Assembly (NCBI GenBank): GCA_046233135.1
Contig: JBJXHN010000002.1
Span: forward strand, 959,947-1,023,946
Direction: 5' to 3'
DNA: 64,000 nucleotides
Source: JBJXHN01 sp046233135
Lineage (GTDB): Bacteria > Pseudomonadota > Alphaproteobacteria > Rhodospirillales > Rhodospirillaceae
The notes below the pieces were generated by a model that saw nothing but the letters and a program-made list of their open reading frames with translations, was not told the DNA's origin and did no database searches. Both the position numbers and the translations under genes were made by a program. Positions 53,557-60,728 of the stretch are shown one piece after another. Position 1 is the first letter of the stretch; the number at the start of each line of letters is the position of its first letter.

Positions 53557-54042
53557 ATGGCAGATGGATATAATTTTAAGCAGCTTAGCGCCCAAATTCT
53601 AAAATTAAGCAAGGCAACAGATTGGGAAACTGCACGCAAGGAATGGGTTCTTATCGATATTATCGAAGCAGAAGATCCAGAGACTTGCCTGTGTGGGCAC
53701 TATCCAATCATTGAGATTTGTGAAATTAAGAATAGGATCACAGGTCATGCTACAGAAGTTGGCAATGTCTGCGTGAAGCGGTTTCTAGGTGTTCGTTCGG
53801 ATTTGATTTTTTCCGGTATAAAAAGAATTCGAAAAGATATTCAGAAAAGTTTAAACGCAGACAGTGTTGCATTTTTTAAGCAGAAAAATTTGTTGTCTGA
53901 TTGGGAGTATGAATTTCTCCAAGATACCATGCGAAAAAGGAATTTGACTACAAAGCAAATGGATATGCGGGTGAAAATCAATCAGAAGGTTTTGAGCGCT
54001 ATATCGAAACGTGGTTTTCAAGGAAGAGATATCCAGATCTAA
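53557..54042 (+). CDS. Cys-rich protein, probable metal-binding partner of DUF3644
   Basis: 161 residues, AT-rich. A metal-ribbon-like block 'TCLCGHYPIIEICEIKNRITGHATEVGNVCVKRFLG' (Cys44, Cys46, His48, Cys55, Cys72) is followed by a helical basic C-terminus. Similar C-x-C-G-H...G-x-x-C blocks occur in phage and mobile-element proteins of unknown role. It starts three bases after the DUF3644 stop with GGGAG overlapping it, so the two are surely cotranscribed and probably act together. Confidence 0.6.
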   Translation: MADGYNFKQLSAQILKLSKATDWETARKEWVLIDIIEAEDPETCLCGHYPIIEICEIKNRITGHATEVGNVCVKRFLGVRSDLIFSGIKRIRKDIQKSLNADSVAFFKQKNLLSDWEYEFLQDTMRKRNLTTKQMDMRVKINQKVLSAISKRGFQGRDIQI

Positions 54043-54104
54043 CGGCTTTTCCAATCCGCCCCTCGCTACGGCACTATGTGGGAGTGCGCTCGGGCGGATT
54101 GGAT

Positions 54105-54122
54105 GGGAGCGCAAGCGCTCCC
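54105..54122. terminator. hairpin between convergent genes
   Basis: GGGAGCGC-AA-GCGCTCCC, an eight-base-pair stem next to the ardA stop codon. A larger arm pair AATCCGCCC/GGGCGGATT lies just left. Together they probably stop transcription from both sides despite the lack of a T tract. Confidence 0.4.
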
Positions 54123-54649
54123 TAACTGCATCGGTAGATGAAGCGGCTTCCGGCGATGGTGGTCTCGGCATAATCGAAGGCCAAGTCTCGTGCGATGGCC
54201 TCATAGTCCAGGTAGCTGGCAAGGCGTTCAGGGATGTCCCCGAACAACCCTTCGTCAACGAACAACTGCGCCAGTTCGATCAGCGTCATATCAGGGTACA
54301 GGTCGATATCCAGGTCGTTGGGATCGTCCTGCTCCATATCGAAGGCATAGCCGCATTCCCCAACTCCGATGATCAGACGGATTTTCTCGTTGTCGTCCCA
54401 GGTGTCGGTCTTCTCCATGAACAGGGTGATATTGCCCTGATGAATGCCCATGGCGTTGAACAGAGCCGCATCAAGGTCGTCTCCGTCGATGAACTGGATT
54501 TCGAATTCCTCGACCGGGGCGCCGTGGCTGTTCCGGCACTCGGTGACACCTTTGCGGTATTCCGCATAGGTCTTGAAATAGAAGCCCATTGCACTCGGGT
54601 CGTGGGGTTGGGCGTGAAACAGTGTTTCCGTGGTGGTGATGTTTTCCAT
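54122..54649 (-). CDS. ardA: antirestriction protein ArdA
   Basis: 175 residues, strongly acidic. The pattern 'YAEYRKGVTECRNSHGAPVEEFEIQFIDGDD', 'ELAQLFVDEGLFGDIPERLASYLDYEAIARDLAFDYAE' matches ArdA proteins of conjugative plasmids and ICEs, which mimic DNA and block type I restriction enzymes during entry into a new host. GGAGG lies about eight bases before the ATG at 54649. Its presence supports real transfer of this island between cells. Confidence 0.9.
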   Translation of the reverse strand: MENITTTETLFHAQPHDPSAMGFYFKTYAEYRKGVTECRNSHGAPVEEFEIQFIDGDDLDAALFNAMGIHQGNITLFMEKTDTWDDNEKIRLIIGVGECGYAFDMEQDDPNDLDIDLYPDMTLIELAQLFVDEGLFGDIPERLASYLDYEAIARDLAFDYAETTIAGSRFIYRCS

Positions 54650-54721
54650 TGTTTGATCCTCCGTTGAAAGCGGGTTGCGCATGCAACCCTGCCTTCCGGC
54701 GAGGACGGAGGTGGGAGGGGC

Positions 54722-54809
54722 AAAGGACAATCAATGCCGATGGTGCGGGCGCACAAGGCAAAGGCCAAAGCCGAAGCTGCGGAGCCACGGTCGGCGTTTA
54801 TTGTCCTTT
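54722..54809. repeat. long imperfect inverted repeat, possible oriT or origin arm
   Basis: AAAGGACAAT...TGCCGA (54722-54740) pairs with TCGGCG...ATTGTCCTTT (54791-54809) around about 50 bases. It is the first of four dyads in the 524-bp gap 54650-55173, where I see no convincing gene. Confidence 0.5.
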
Positions 54810-54860
54810 TGGGGAGAGAGGAGGCAGGGCCTCCCGGCCTCCCCATCAATGAACGCACCC

Positions 54861-54876
54861 TGCGCACTTGTGCGCA
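54861..54876. repeat. TGCGCAC-TT-GTGCGCA palindrome
   Basis: A perfect 7-bp dyad with a two-base centre, in the noncoding stretch after ardA. Likely a protein-binding site or hairpin. Confidence 0.5.
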
Positions 54877-55056
54877 TCAAAAGCCTGGAGCGGGGTTCAG
54901 CGGCGCAATGCTGGCCGTGGGGTGTCGGGGAGCCCGGAAGCTCCCTGACTGGTGATGCATCGGCCAAACGGTGCGAGTGGTGAATCGGCGATACGGTTCA
55001 CTGGCTCGGTCTGGGTTCGATACACAGGCGGAGCCATTCACGCCGGGGGTTGGACA

Positions 55057-55132
55057 GGGGGCGGCACGCCCCCTTCCCGAAGGAGCAAAGCGACTGAGCA
55101 CAAGATGGTGCTGTATTACAGCACACATCTTG
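55057..55132. repeat. hairpin plus 14-bp interrupted dyad
   Basis: GGGGGC-GGCAC-GCCCCC at 55057-55073 is followed by CAAGAT.GTGCTGTA (55101-55115) opposed to TACAGCAC..ATCTTG (55117-55132), a 14-pair dyad with small bulges. Adjacent dyads next to transfer genes suggest an oriT or a recombination/replication site. I see no iterons. Confidence 0.5.
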
Positions 55133-55173
55133 CGGTACGTTTTAAAGTGTTTTCCTTGAACCCTTGTGTCGGG

Positions 55174-55815
55174 TCAGAATTCGTTGGATTGCTGAATTTT
55201 GCGTTCACGATCCTTGCCGATATCTTGACCGATTGACCGGACAATATCGGTTAGAAATGGCGCTACCTTTTCCGTCTCGACTCTCGGCAACAGGTACGGG
55301 GTGCGGACTGAATAAATCCCGTACTGCATTCCGAGGAAATCGAGCTTTATGATTTTGAATGCTTGGGAAATCCAACTGTCATCGGCGCCTTCCCGAAACC
55401 CGTCAGAATCAACCAAGTGATACTTTTTTGAACCGATGATGATGCAGTCCTTTTTAATTGTGATGGAAGGACCGAGCCGGGACGCCAAAAAATATGGTAG
55501 AAAGAGGCCGATTGCTACGAAGTAGGCAAGCCCCCATCGGAAACCATAGCCAAAATCCATGCGATAGCCTTGGGCCGCCGTTTCGTAAAACACAAAAGGG
55601 ACCGTAATTACTGCGAAGATAAACAATCCAATGGCGAGAGCCATTCCCGCTAACGTCACGCTTTTCACCTGAACGATATAAGTGCTTTGGTCTGATTTGG
55701 AAATAGTAAGGCTTTTAGGTATATAGCGTGCCTTGACAAAACCAAATTCACCTCCCTGACCTTGTGGATCGTGTGCTTGTGCCTTTTTAAAGCGATTGAT
55801 TAAGGGCTCAGCCAT
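55174..55815 (-). CDS. membrane protein at end of T4CP/toxin cassette
   Basis: 213 residues. Two membrane helices ('GMALAIGLFIFAVITVPFVFY' and 'WGLAYFVAIGLFLPYFLAS') follow a polar N-terminus. A PH-like cytoplasmic part follows ('SITIKKDCIIIGSKKYHLVDSDGF'), then a charged tail. No family recognised. Its ATG shares TAAAATG with the stop of the coupling-protein gene, so they are translated together. It may anchor the soluble coupling protein to the membrane; this is inference. Confidence 0.6.
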   Translation of the reverse strand: MAEPLINRFKKAQAHDPQGQGGEFGFVKARYIPKSLTISKSDQSTYIVQVKSVTLAGMALAIGLFIFAVITVPFVFYETAAQGYRMDFGYGFRWGLAYFVAIGLFLPYFLASRLGPSITIKKDCIIIGSKKYHLVDSDGFREGADDSWISQAFKIIKLDFLGMQYGIYSVRTPYLLPRVETEKVAPFLTDIVRSIGQDIGKDRERKIQQSNEF

Positions 55816-55816
55816 T

Positions 55817-57247
55817 TTACTGTTTCCTTTCCTCATAAAGGTTCTGGAACATCGGATGGTTGTAGTATGCGATCCTATCAGCGGCGATAGGGTTCGCCCC
55901 GGGCCACAGAAGTAACTGTCTGTTGCTTTGTCGGCTAAAATGACGAGCGATCTCATCGGACGTCATGAGAGGGTAAACATTGTTTGATGATGTTTTTCCG
56001 GTAAACCCTTGCATCGCCTGTTGTTGAGAAATCTCCGATTTACTTTCCGTTAGAACGGTAGATTGCCCAATTCTGTCTGAGAGATATTTCAGGGTCGTCA
56101 GGTCGGCATTACCAAAAGCTTGTAACAGGCCTGCGTTACCCATGAATGTTTCCCAGCTTTCTTTATAGTGTCGTTTAAGCTGGGATAAGTCTTGAATGAT
56201 GGGCCAGAGCCGAACACCGAAGCCCGCAATAAGGCCGGATGCTTTCTCAATTGATTCCAGATGCCCAAGTATTGGGAATTCATCCATGATGACTAGAAGC
56301 GGATGCTCTGGTGCTTTGGGGTAGCGTTCAAGGCTTTCAATCACGAGATTGATGAAAATGCGCAACCAGCGATTATGTGTGCTCATGCGCCCTGCAGGGA
56401 GACACAAAAATATACTTAGCTTTTTTTCTTTTAAATCACGTAAAACGAAGTCCGAGCGCATAAGAACCCGGCGCATTGCAGGGCTATCGAGGAAGTCTGT
56501 TTGCTCAATCGCAGTTGAAAGAACAGAACCGAATTCTTTGTCGCCCTTCTGATCTAAGGCTCCGGCGGCTCTTGCTATCACCCCGAAAGCGGCGTCGCTT
56601 TCCTTCATGCGAGGCAAAATGTCGTTTTCTAAAGTGTCCCGATCAAGAGTGAGATAATGGCGCAACCGAAATAGGTTTTTGTTTGCGTCGTCCTCGCTAT
56701 GGGCGATGAACAGAAGGAGGCCACGTATCCAGTTACGGGCTGCCGCAGTGAAATATTGGTTGTCACCCGTCGCCTGAATGATCAAGGCATCGGCGATGAG
56801 GGCGGCATCATCGACGCAAGTCTCGGACGAAATATCGATCATGTCTAAAGGGTTGAAGCTTGAGATCGATTCGCCGCTCGTTTGAAACGGGTCAAGGACA
56901 TGGACTTCTTGACCCATAGCCTTTCTGCGCTTGGCCGTAATGGTGGCGTTTTCGCCTTTGGGATCAATTACCAGGGCTGAACCGGGATACAGCAAGAGAT
57001 TGGGAATAATCGCCGATACACCCTTGCCGGCCCGAGAGCCAGCAACTGTTATAAGGTGCCGGTTATCCTGGAATCCGAGAATTTGATTTTCATTGGCTCC
57101 CAGGAAAATCTTCCCTGTCTGGTATCGCCAATGATCGGACGAGGTGACGATATCTGAAGCGAGCCACGTGGCGTTAGGTGCAATGTTGCTTCGCTCGCTG
57201 CGCCCGGGAACACCCCGGGGGAACATTGTCATATCAACCACTGTCAC
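55817..57247 (-). CDS. VirD4-like coupling ATPase lacking membrane helices
   Basis: 476 residues, lower GC. It begins almost directly in the ATPase: 'GFQDNRHLITVAGSRAGKGVSAIIPNLL' (Walker A Lys75), 'VIDPKGENATI', Walker B 'LLVIMDEFPILGHL' (Asp322/Glu323), then 'LWPIIQDLSQLKRHY' and C-terminal 'LLWPGANPIAADRIAYYNHP'. The N-terminal membrane helices of normal VirD4/TraG are absent. It differs clearly from the island's other coupling protein at 47.1-48.9 kb. It follows the toxin-like gene by 88 bases and is coupled to a membrane protein downstream, suggesting export of a protein rather than DNA. Confidence 0.9.
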   Translation of the reverse strand: MTVVDMTMFPRGVPGRSERSNIAPNATWLASDIVTSSDHWRYQTGKIFLGANENQILGFQDNRHLITVAGSRAGKGVSAIIPNLLLYPGSALVIDPKGENATITAKRRKAMGQEVHVLDPFQTSGESISSFNPLDMIDISSETCVDDAALIADALIIQATGDNQYFTAAARNWIRGLLLFIAHSEDDANKNLFRLRHYLTLDRDTLENDILPRMKESDAAFGVIARAAGALDQKGDKEFGSVLSTAIEQTDFLDSPAMRRVLMRSDFVLRDLKEKKLSIFLCLPAGRMSTHNRWLRIFINLVIESLERYPKAPEHPLLVIMDEFPILGHLESIEKASGLIAGFGVRLWPIIQDLSQLKRHYKESWETFMGNAGLLQAFGNADLTTLKYLSDRIGQSTVLTESKSEISQQQAMQGFTGKTSSNNVYPLMTSDEIARHFSRQSNRQLLLWPGANPIAADRIAYYNHPMFQNLYEERKQ

Positions 57248-57335
57248 CCCACCACCACACTCGTTGATGGGGCATCATAACATTCAATTATCTAAAAATT
57301 GCAAAGGAAAATTGTGCTACGCAGCAGGAGGATTG

Positions 57336-57944
57336 CTACTCGATCTCACGGTCACCCCTTCCTTTGGTGCGTCCCGCTCGGCCTACCCGTCCGGTTCGCC
57401 CTCTCCCTTGAGCCTCTCGCTCTTGTTTGCGGAGATCGCCGCCGCTTAGGCGTTTTTGTTTATTTTCTGGTTCTGCTTTTTTACTCTCATTCGTTGGCTT
57501 TTTAGTGTTTCCTGTGTTTTGCGTCGCATTGCCCGTTCTCTCTTTATCTCTTTGCATGTCCATCTTGTTTTTTAAATCGTCGTATCCTCGCCGAGATGTT
57601 TGTCCATCCAATCTATCTTTTCTTGCGTCTTTATACTTGTTCTTCATGTGCCTAAATTTTGACGTTGGTCTGTAACAGCTGCCGAGGTCTTTGCTGTTTG
57701 GGTCGTACCCTATAAAAGTATTGGTTCTTTTGTTGTAAAAGCATGCTCCGTTTCCTTTTCTTTCAAAGCACACTGTGTCTCTTGATTTTAACGTTTTGAG
57801 AATATGCGCTTTATAGGATGTGCGATCATGAACGGGTAATGTGTGACCACGCTTCTTCTTATGGTCACTAAATTCGCCTTTTTCTACATGATCGTAGGCG
57901 TGCCCTCTTGATATAGCATCCGCAATTTCTTCTGCGCTATGCAT
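57336..57944 (-). CDS. candidate BECR-type toxin with arginine-rich tail
   Basis: 202 residues, AT-rich. The N-terminal 110 residues ('GHAYDHVEKGEF', H47 in 'SYKAHI', 'GNGACFYNKRTNTFIGYDPNSKDLGSCYRP') match in order the H...GEF...H-I...ayy...t.t.vi...gt.frp layout of RNase-like polymorphic toxin tips of the BECR fold. Residues 140-202 are very basic, with ten Arg in the last 38, like C-terminal type IV secretion signals. The gene starts one base after the upstream gene's stop (TAAAATG). Catalytic activity is inferred from motif layout only. Confidence 0.5.
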   Translation of the reverse strand: MHSAEEIADAISRGHAYDHVEKGEFSDHKKKRGHTLPVHDRTSYKAHILKTLKSRDTVCFERKGNGACFYNKRTNTFIGYDPNSKDLGSCYRPTSKFRHMKNKYKDARKDRLDGQTSRRGYDDLKNKMDMQRDKERTGNATQNTGNTKKPTNESKKAEPENKQKRLSGGDLRKQEREAQGRGRTGRVGRAGRTKGRGDREIE

Positions 57945-57945
57945 T

Positions 57946-58176
57946 TTATTTGCTTGAAGACTTTCTGTTCTTCTCTATTAGATCGACTACCTTGTTAAAC
58001 AATAGTGACATTTTTGATGACATCCGAGAAACATCTTCTTCTCCAATATTTAGTATTTCATGATCGATCGAATCAAAATATTGATCGACCGAGTCTGTTA
58101 TGTACATTAGTTGCCTTATTTCTTCTAGAGATAGGCGAACAGATGCACTATTCTCCTCATAATCTAAGATTTCCAA
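57946..58176 (-). CDS. candidate immunity protein
   Basis: 76 residues, acidic and helical ('LSLEEIRQLMYITDSVDQYFDSIDHEILNIGEEDVSRMSSKMSLLFNKVVDLIEKNR'). It uses a TTG start with AAGGAG eight bases upstream. It is directly coupled to the basic toxin-like gene through TAAAATG. Immunity upstream of toxin in one transcript suits a small acidic neutraliser of a basic RNase-like protein. No family recognised; an antitoxin is an equal alternative. Confidence 0.45.
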   Translation of the reverse strand: MEILDYEENSASVRLSLEEIRQLMYITDSVDQYFDSIDHEILNIGEEDVSRMSSKMSLLFNKVVDLIEKNRKSSSK

Positions 58177-58336
58177 GTTGATTTCTCCTTTTCTGATTTT
58201 TCAAGTTATTGAATTAACAGCCTCACTATCAAATAGAATTATGAATTCAAAGGCGTCAAAACGCAAGATTCTATTAATGGTGGATCCGCTGTGATGCTCC
58301 CGCTATGAGTGGGGCTTTAAGGGGCGAGAAAGTGGG

Positions 58337-59380
58337 GTGGTATTGATTTTGCTTGATAATCAAGAGCCGTTCCTCCCCACTTTACTCACCAGTTTCCGTG
58401 ACCATCTCGGAATGCTCGCCCCACACCAGAATGCGGGTGGGAGCGTGTTCCGTGTGTCGGCGGGGTATGCGGAGGCATTGACGCCGAGTGCATCGGCGGA
58501 TCGGGATTCTGACGGCGAGCATCATGTGGTCACGATGACCACGGGGCTGGCCTCGACCATTCAAGAGTTTGCGCTGTACTGCTTTTCGCAGCGGGCGTTT
58601 TTTGCCGATGTGGGTGATGCCGGGGCGGAGACCGCACCGCCTGCTGCCGAGGGCCATATCCCCGGCCTATGGCTGTTGATGCGCACACTTGAGGGGATGC
58701 GGGAGATTCCTGCCGATGCGCCCCGCATGGTCCCTGTTGATCCCGAGCGCCATGTGATGGCGCTCTATCTCTCCCTGCTGATGATGCGCTTTGTTTGGTT
58801 TCACGAGTTGGCCCATGGGCTACTGGGTCATGTCGATTATCGCCGTCAAGTACTGGGTGAAGGGGCGTGCCGGGTGGAAGAGTTGGTGTCCACCGAGACG
58901 GCGGCGCCCTCCGGCTCCATCGATTCCCAAGCCCTGCAATGCATGGAGTTCGAGGCCGATAGCTGGGCGCTGAGCCGCTGTCTTTTGATCCAGCATGGCG
59001 GTCTTGAGAATATCGACGGCATAGCGGCGCTGCCAGAGGCGTTGCGCCTGCGCCTCACCCTGTTTGGCATCTATGCCATGACAGCGCTGTTTGAGGTGTT
59101 TCAGGCCGTGCTCCATCGCCGCATGCTGAGCGTCACCCATCCGGCGCCGCTCACTCGTCTCAAGATGCTGGCCTCGATGGCGGGATGGGAAGCAGGTGCG
59201 ATGGAGGCGCCCGGCGTGTCAACGGCTGCGAAAGCGGCGCTGGACCAATTGCGGATGATCCTCGCTCCCGTGGGAGCATCGTGGCAGACGGCGGACGGGT
59301 TTGATCCGGATCGCTACAAGGCCCGCTTTGACGCCTTGCGGGCGACGCTGGCACCGTTCCGATATGTGGTCTCTGCGTGA
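58337..59380 (+). CDS. HExxH zinc metallopeptidase-like protein
   Basis: 347 residues. 'FHELAHGLLGH' (H156-E-x-x-H160) and the downstream 'EFEADSWAL' (Glu about 206, Asp 208) form a gluzincin-type zinc site (HExxH...ExxxD). The layout resembles soluble M48/U49-like peptidases; the phage-exclusion protease Lit (U49) is one such family, but I cannot assign it. It likely starts at a GTG at 58337. It is convergent with the next gene, four bases apart. Possible abortive-infection or regulatory protease. Confidence 0.6.
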   Translation: MVLILLDNQEPFLPTLLTSFRDHLGMLAPHQNAGGSVFRVSAGYAEALTPSASADRDSDGEHHVVTMTTGLASTIQEFALYCFSQRAFFADVGDAGAETAPPAAEGHIPGLWLLMRTLEGMREIPADAPRMVPVDPERHVMALYLSLLMMRFVWFHELAHGLLGHVDYRRQVLGEGACRVEELVSTETAAPSGSIDSQALQCMEFEADSWALSRCLLIQHGGLENIDGIAALPEALRLRLTLFGIYAMTALFEVFQAVLHRRMLSVTHPAPLTRLKMLASMAGWEAGAMEAPGVSTAAKAALDQLRMILAPVGASWQTADGFDPDRYKARFDALRATLAPFRYVVSA

Positions 59381-59384
59381 GAGG

Positions 59385-60206
59385 TTATTCGAACAGGACA
59401 TTCTCCAACAGCATGGCAAGCCGTGCCTCTGGCACCGGCTCCAGCCGTTTTGCCATGGTCTCCAGACGGTCAAGGGGGACCGGCGTACCAGACTCGAACA
59501 CCGACCCATAGTAGTGCATCAGGTCATGGGGGCCGATCAGGAGGCAATGGCCGTGCTCTCCGGCATGGCTGCGCTGGCGCATCGGGATCACGGCGCCATG
59601 GTCGTTGATCGGGAAAACCTGCATGCCCGCTTCAAGGGGAATGGGGGTAAAGCTGCCGTCTTCCCTGAGTGGGATCGGGTACCATTGGCCCTTGTAGTGA
59701 TCGAGGGCGAGTGTTGACCCCGCTATCGGGCTTTCCACTTCAAAATAGAATTCTTGCCCCAATCTGATCCGTGTATCGCTGAGCGGATGACGGGCGCTGA
59801 TCTCATGCAGGCTGAATGAGCCTCCCGAGGCATAGGGCCTGATCCTAAGCCCGTCATAGCGGCCCCGTTCATTCAGAAACCCTTGCCATGTCGTCACCTG
59901 GGAACGGTTGAATAGCTCCGGAGCGATCCGGGCGGCAAACTCCAGTTCGTTGGCGATGATCCATGCGGTGATGGCTTGGACTTTCTCGGCCCCTGCGGCG
60001 CCCCGGCGCAGATTGTTCTCGTAGCTGTCACCCACCCCGAGGCCCATCTTGCCGTTGAACAAATCCGGCCAGTCAAAGCGACGCTCGCCCTTGGCCTGAT
60101 ATTTGTTCTTGATGCGGCGGCAAACCTCGGCAAGTGCCCGCATCTCCTCCCTGGTTGCCTTGCCGCTTTGGATGCTCACAGGTGCGCTCCCGTTCATTTT
60201 ATCCAC
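59385..60206 (-). CDS. hypothetical protein with possible DUF4384-like domain
   Basis: 273 residues. The N-terminal helical part (about 1-115) has 'EVCRRIKNKYQAKGERRFDWPDLFNGKMGLG'; the C-terminal beta-rich part ('RIRLGQEFYFEVESPIAGSTLALDHYKGQWYPIPL', 'MQVFPINDHGAVIPM') recalls DUF4384, found in effector-type proteins. Similarity is by eye. It is divergent from the gene at 60396 across a regulatory gap. Confidence 0.55.
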   Translation of the reverse strand: MDKMNGSAPVSIQSGKATREEMRALAEVCRRIKNKYQAKGERRFDWPDLFNGKMGLGVGDSYENNLRRGAAGAEKVQAITAWIIANELEFAARIAPELFNRSQVTTWQGFLNERGRYDGLRIRPYASGGSFSLHEISARHPLSDTRIRLGQEFYFEVESPIAGSTLALDHYKGQWYPIPLREDGSFTPIPLEAGMQVFPINDHGAVIPMRQRSHAGEHGHCLLIGPHDLMHYYGSVFESGTPVPLDRLETMAKRLEPVPEARLAMLLENVLFE

Positions 60207-60211
60207 CGTTA

Positions 60212-60319
60212 CCCGAATAACCGGATTCGGGCCGTAGCTCTACCCGCCCAGTCTTGCCTATCCGTTGTCGCCGCATGCAATGGCAAATCGTGTTGCAAGA
60301 ATAGGACGATTATCCTATT
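60212..60319. promoter_or_regulatory. divergent control region with two dyads
   Basis: Hairpin CCCGAAT-AACCGG-ATTCGGG (60212-60231) and AT-rich operator-like dyad AATAGGA-CGATTA-TCCTATT (60300-60319), in the 189-bp gap between two divergent genes. The second dyad is a good candidate repressor site for the recombinase operon. Confidence 0.5.
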
Positions 60320-60395
60320 ATGTTCTTCTTTTGTTCTTAATTGTAAGAGCAAGCACAAAGGAGAATGACGCCACGACAACAGAAAGGACCAAGCC

Positions 60396-60728
60396 GTGAC
60401 AGACGAGACACAACAACAGTTTACCCAAAAGGCACGGCCAAGCCTTTCGATTGATTGGGAGTTATACGCCTCCTATTTGGAAGAGAGTGATTTACCCGAG
60501 GACCAGAAGCGGGAGTTTATCGAAACGCTCTGGTCCATTGTGATTGCCTGTGTGGATATGGGCTTTGGCATTCATCCAGTGCAACAAGCCTGTGCACAAG
60601 AGAAGGAAACTTCTCCGAGCATACGGGATGCCATGGTAAACTATCTGCATTCCGATCAAAAAAATGTCAGTATAAATAATGCTGGAGAAAAGGATTTGTT
60701 TTCTCCGGCGGAAAGAGAGGATTCATGA
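60396..60728 (+). CDS. small protein upstream of large serine recombinase
   Basis: 110 residues, acidic and helical ('LEESDLPEDQKREFIETLWSIVIACVDMGFGIHPVQQAC'). It overlaps the recombinase gene by four bases (ATGA). Small genes in this position before large serine recombinases occur in several alphaproteobacterial islands and could be directionality factors, but no family is recognised. Confidence 0.6.
   Translation: MTDETQQQFTQKARPSLSIDWELYASYLEESDLPEDQKREFIETLWSIVIACVDMGFGIHPVQQACAQEKETSPSIRDAMVNYLHSDQKNVSINNAGEKDLFSPAEREDS

Noticed and set aside
54675..55159. Several 60-100 residue frames in the gap after ardA
   Set aside because: Overlapping on both strands, no ribosome sites or families; the region's inverted repeats explain the base pattern better.
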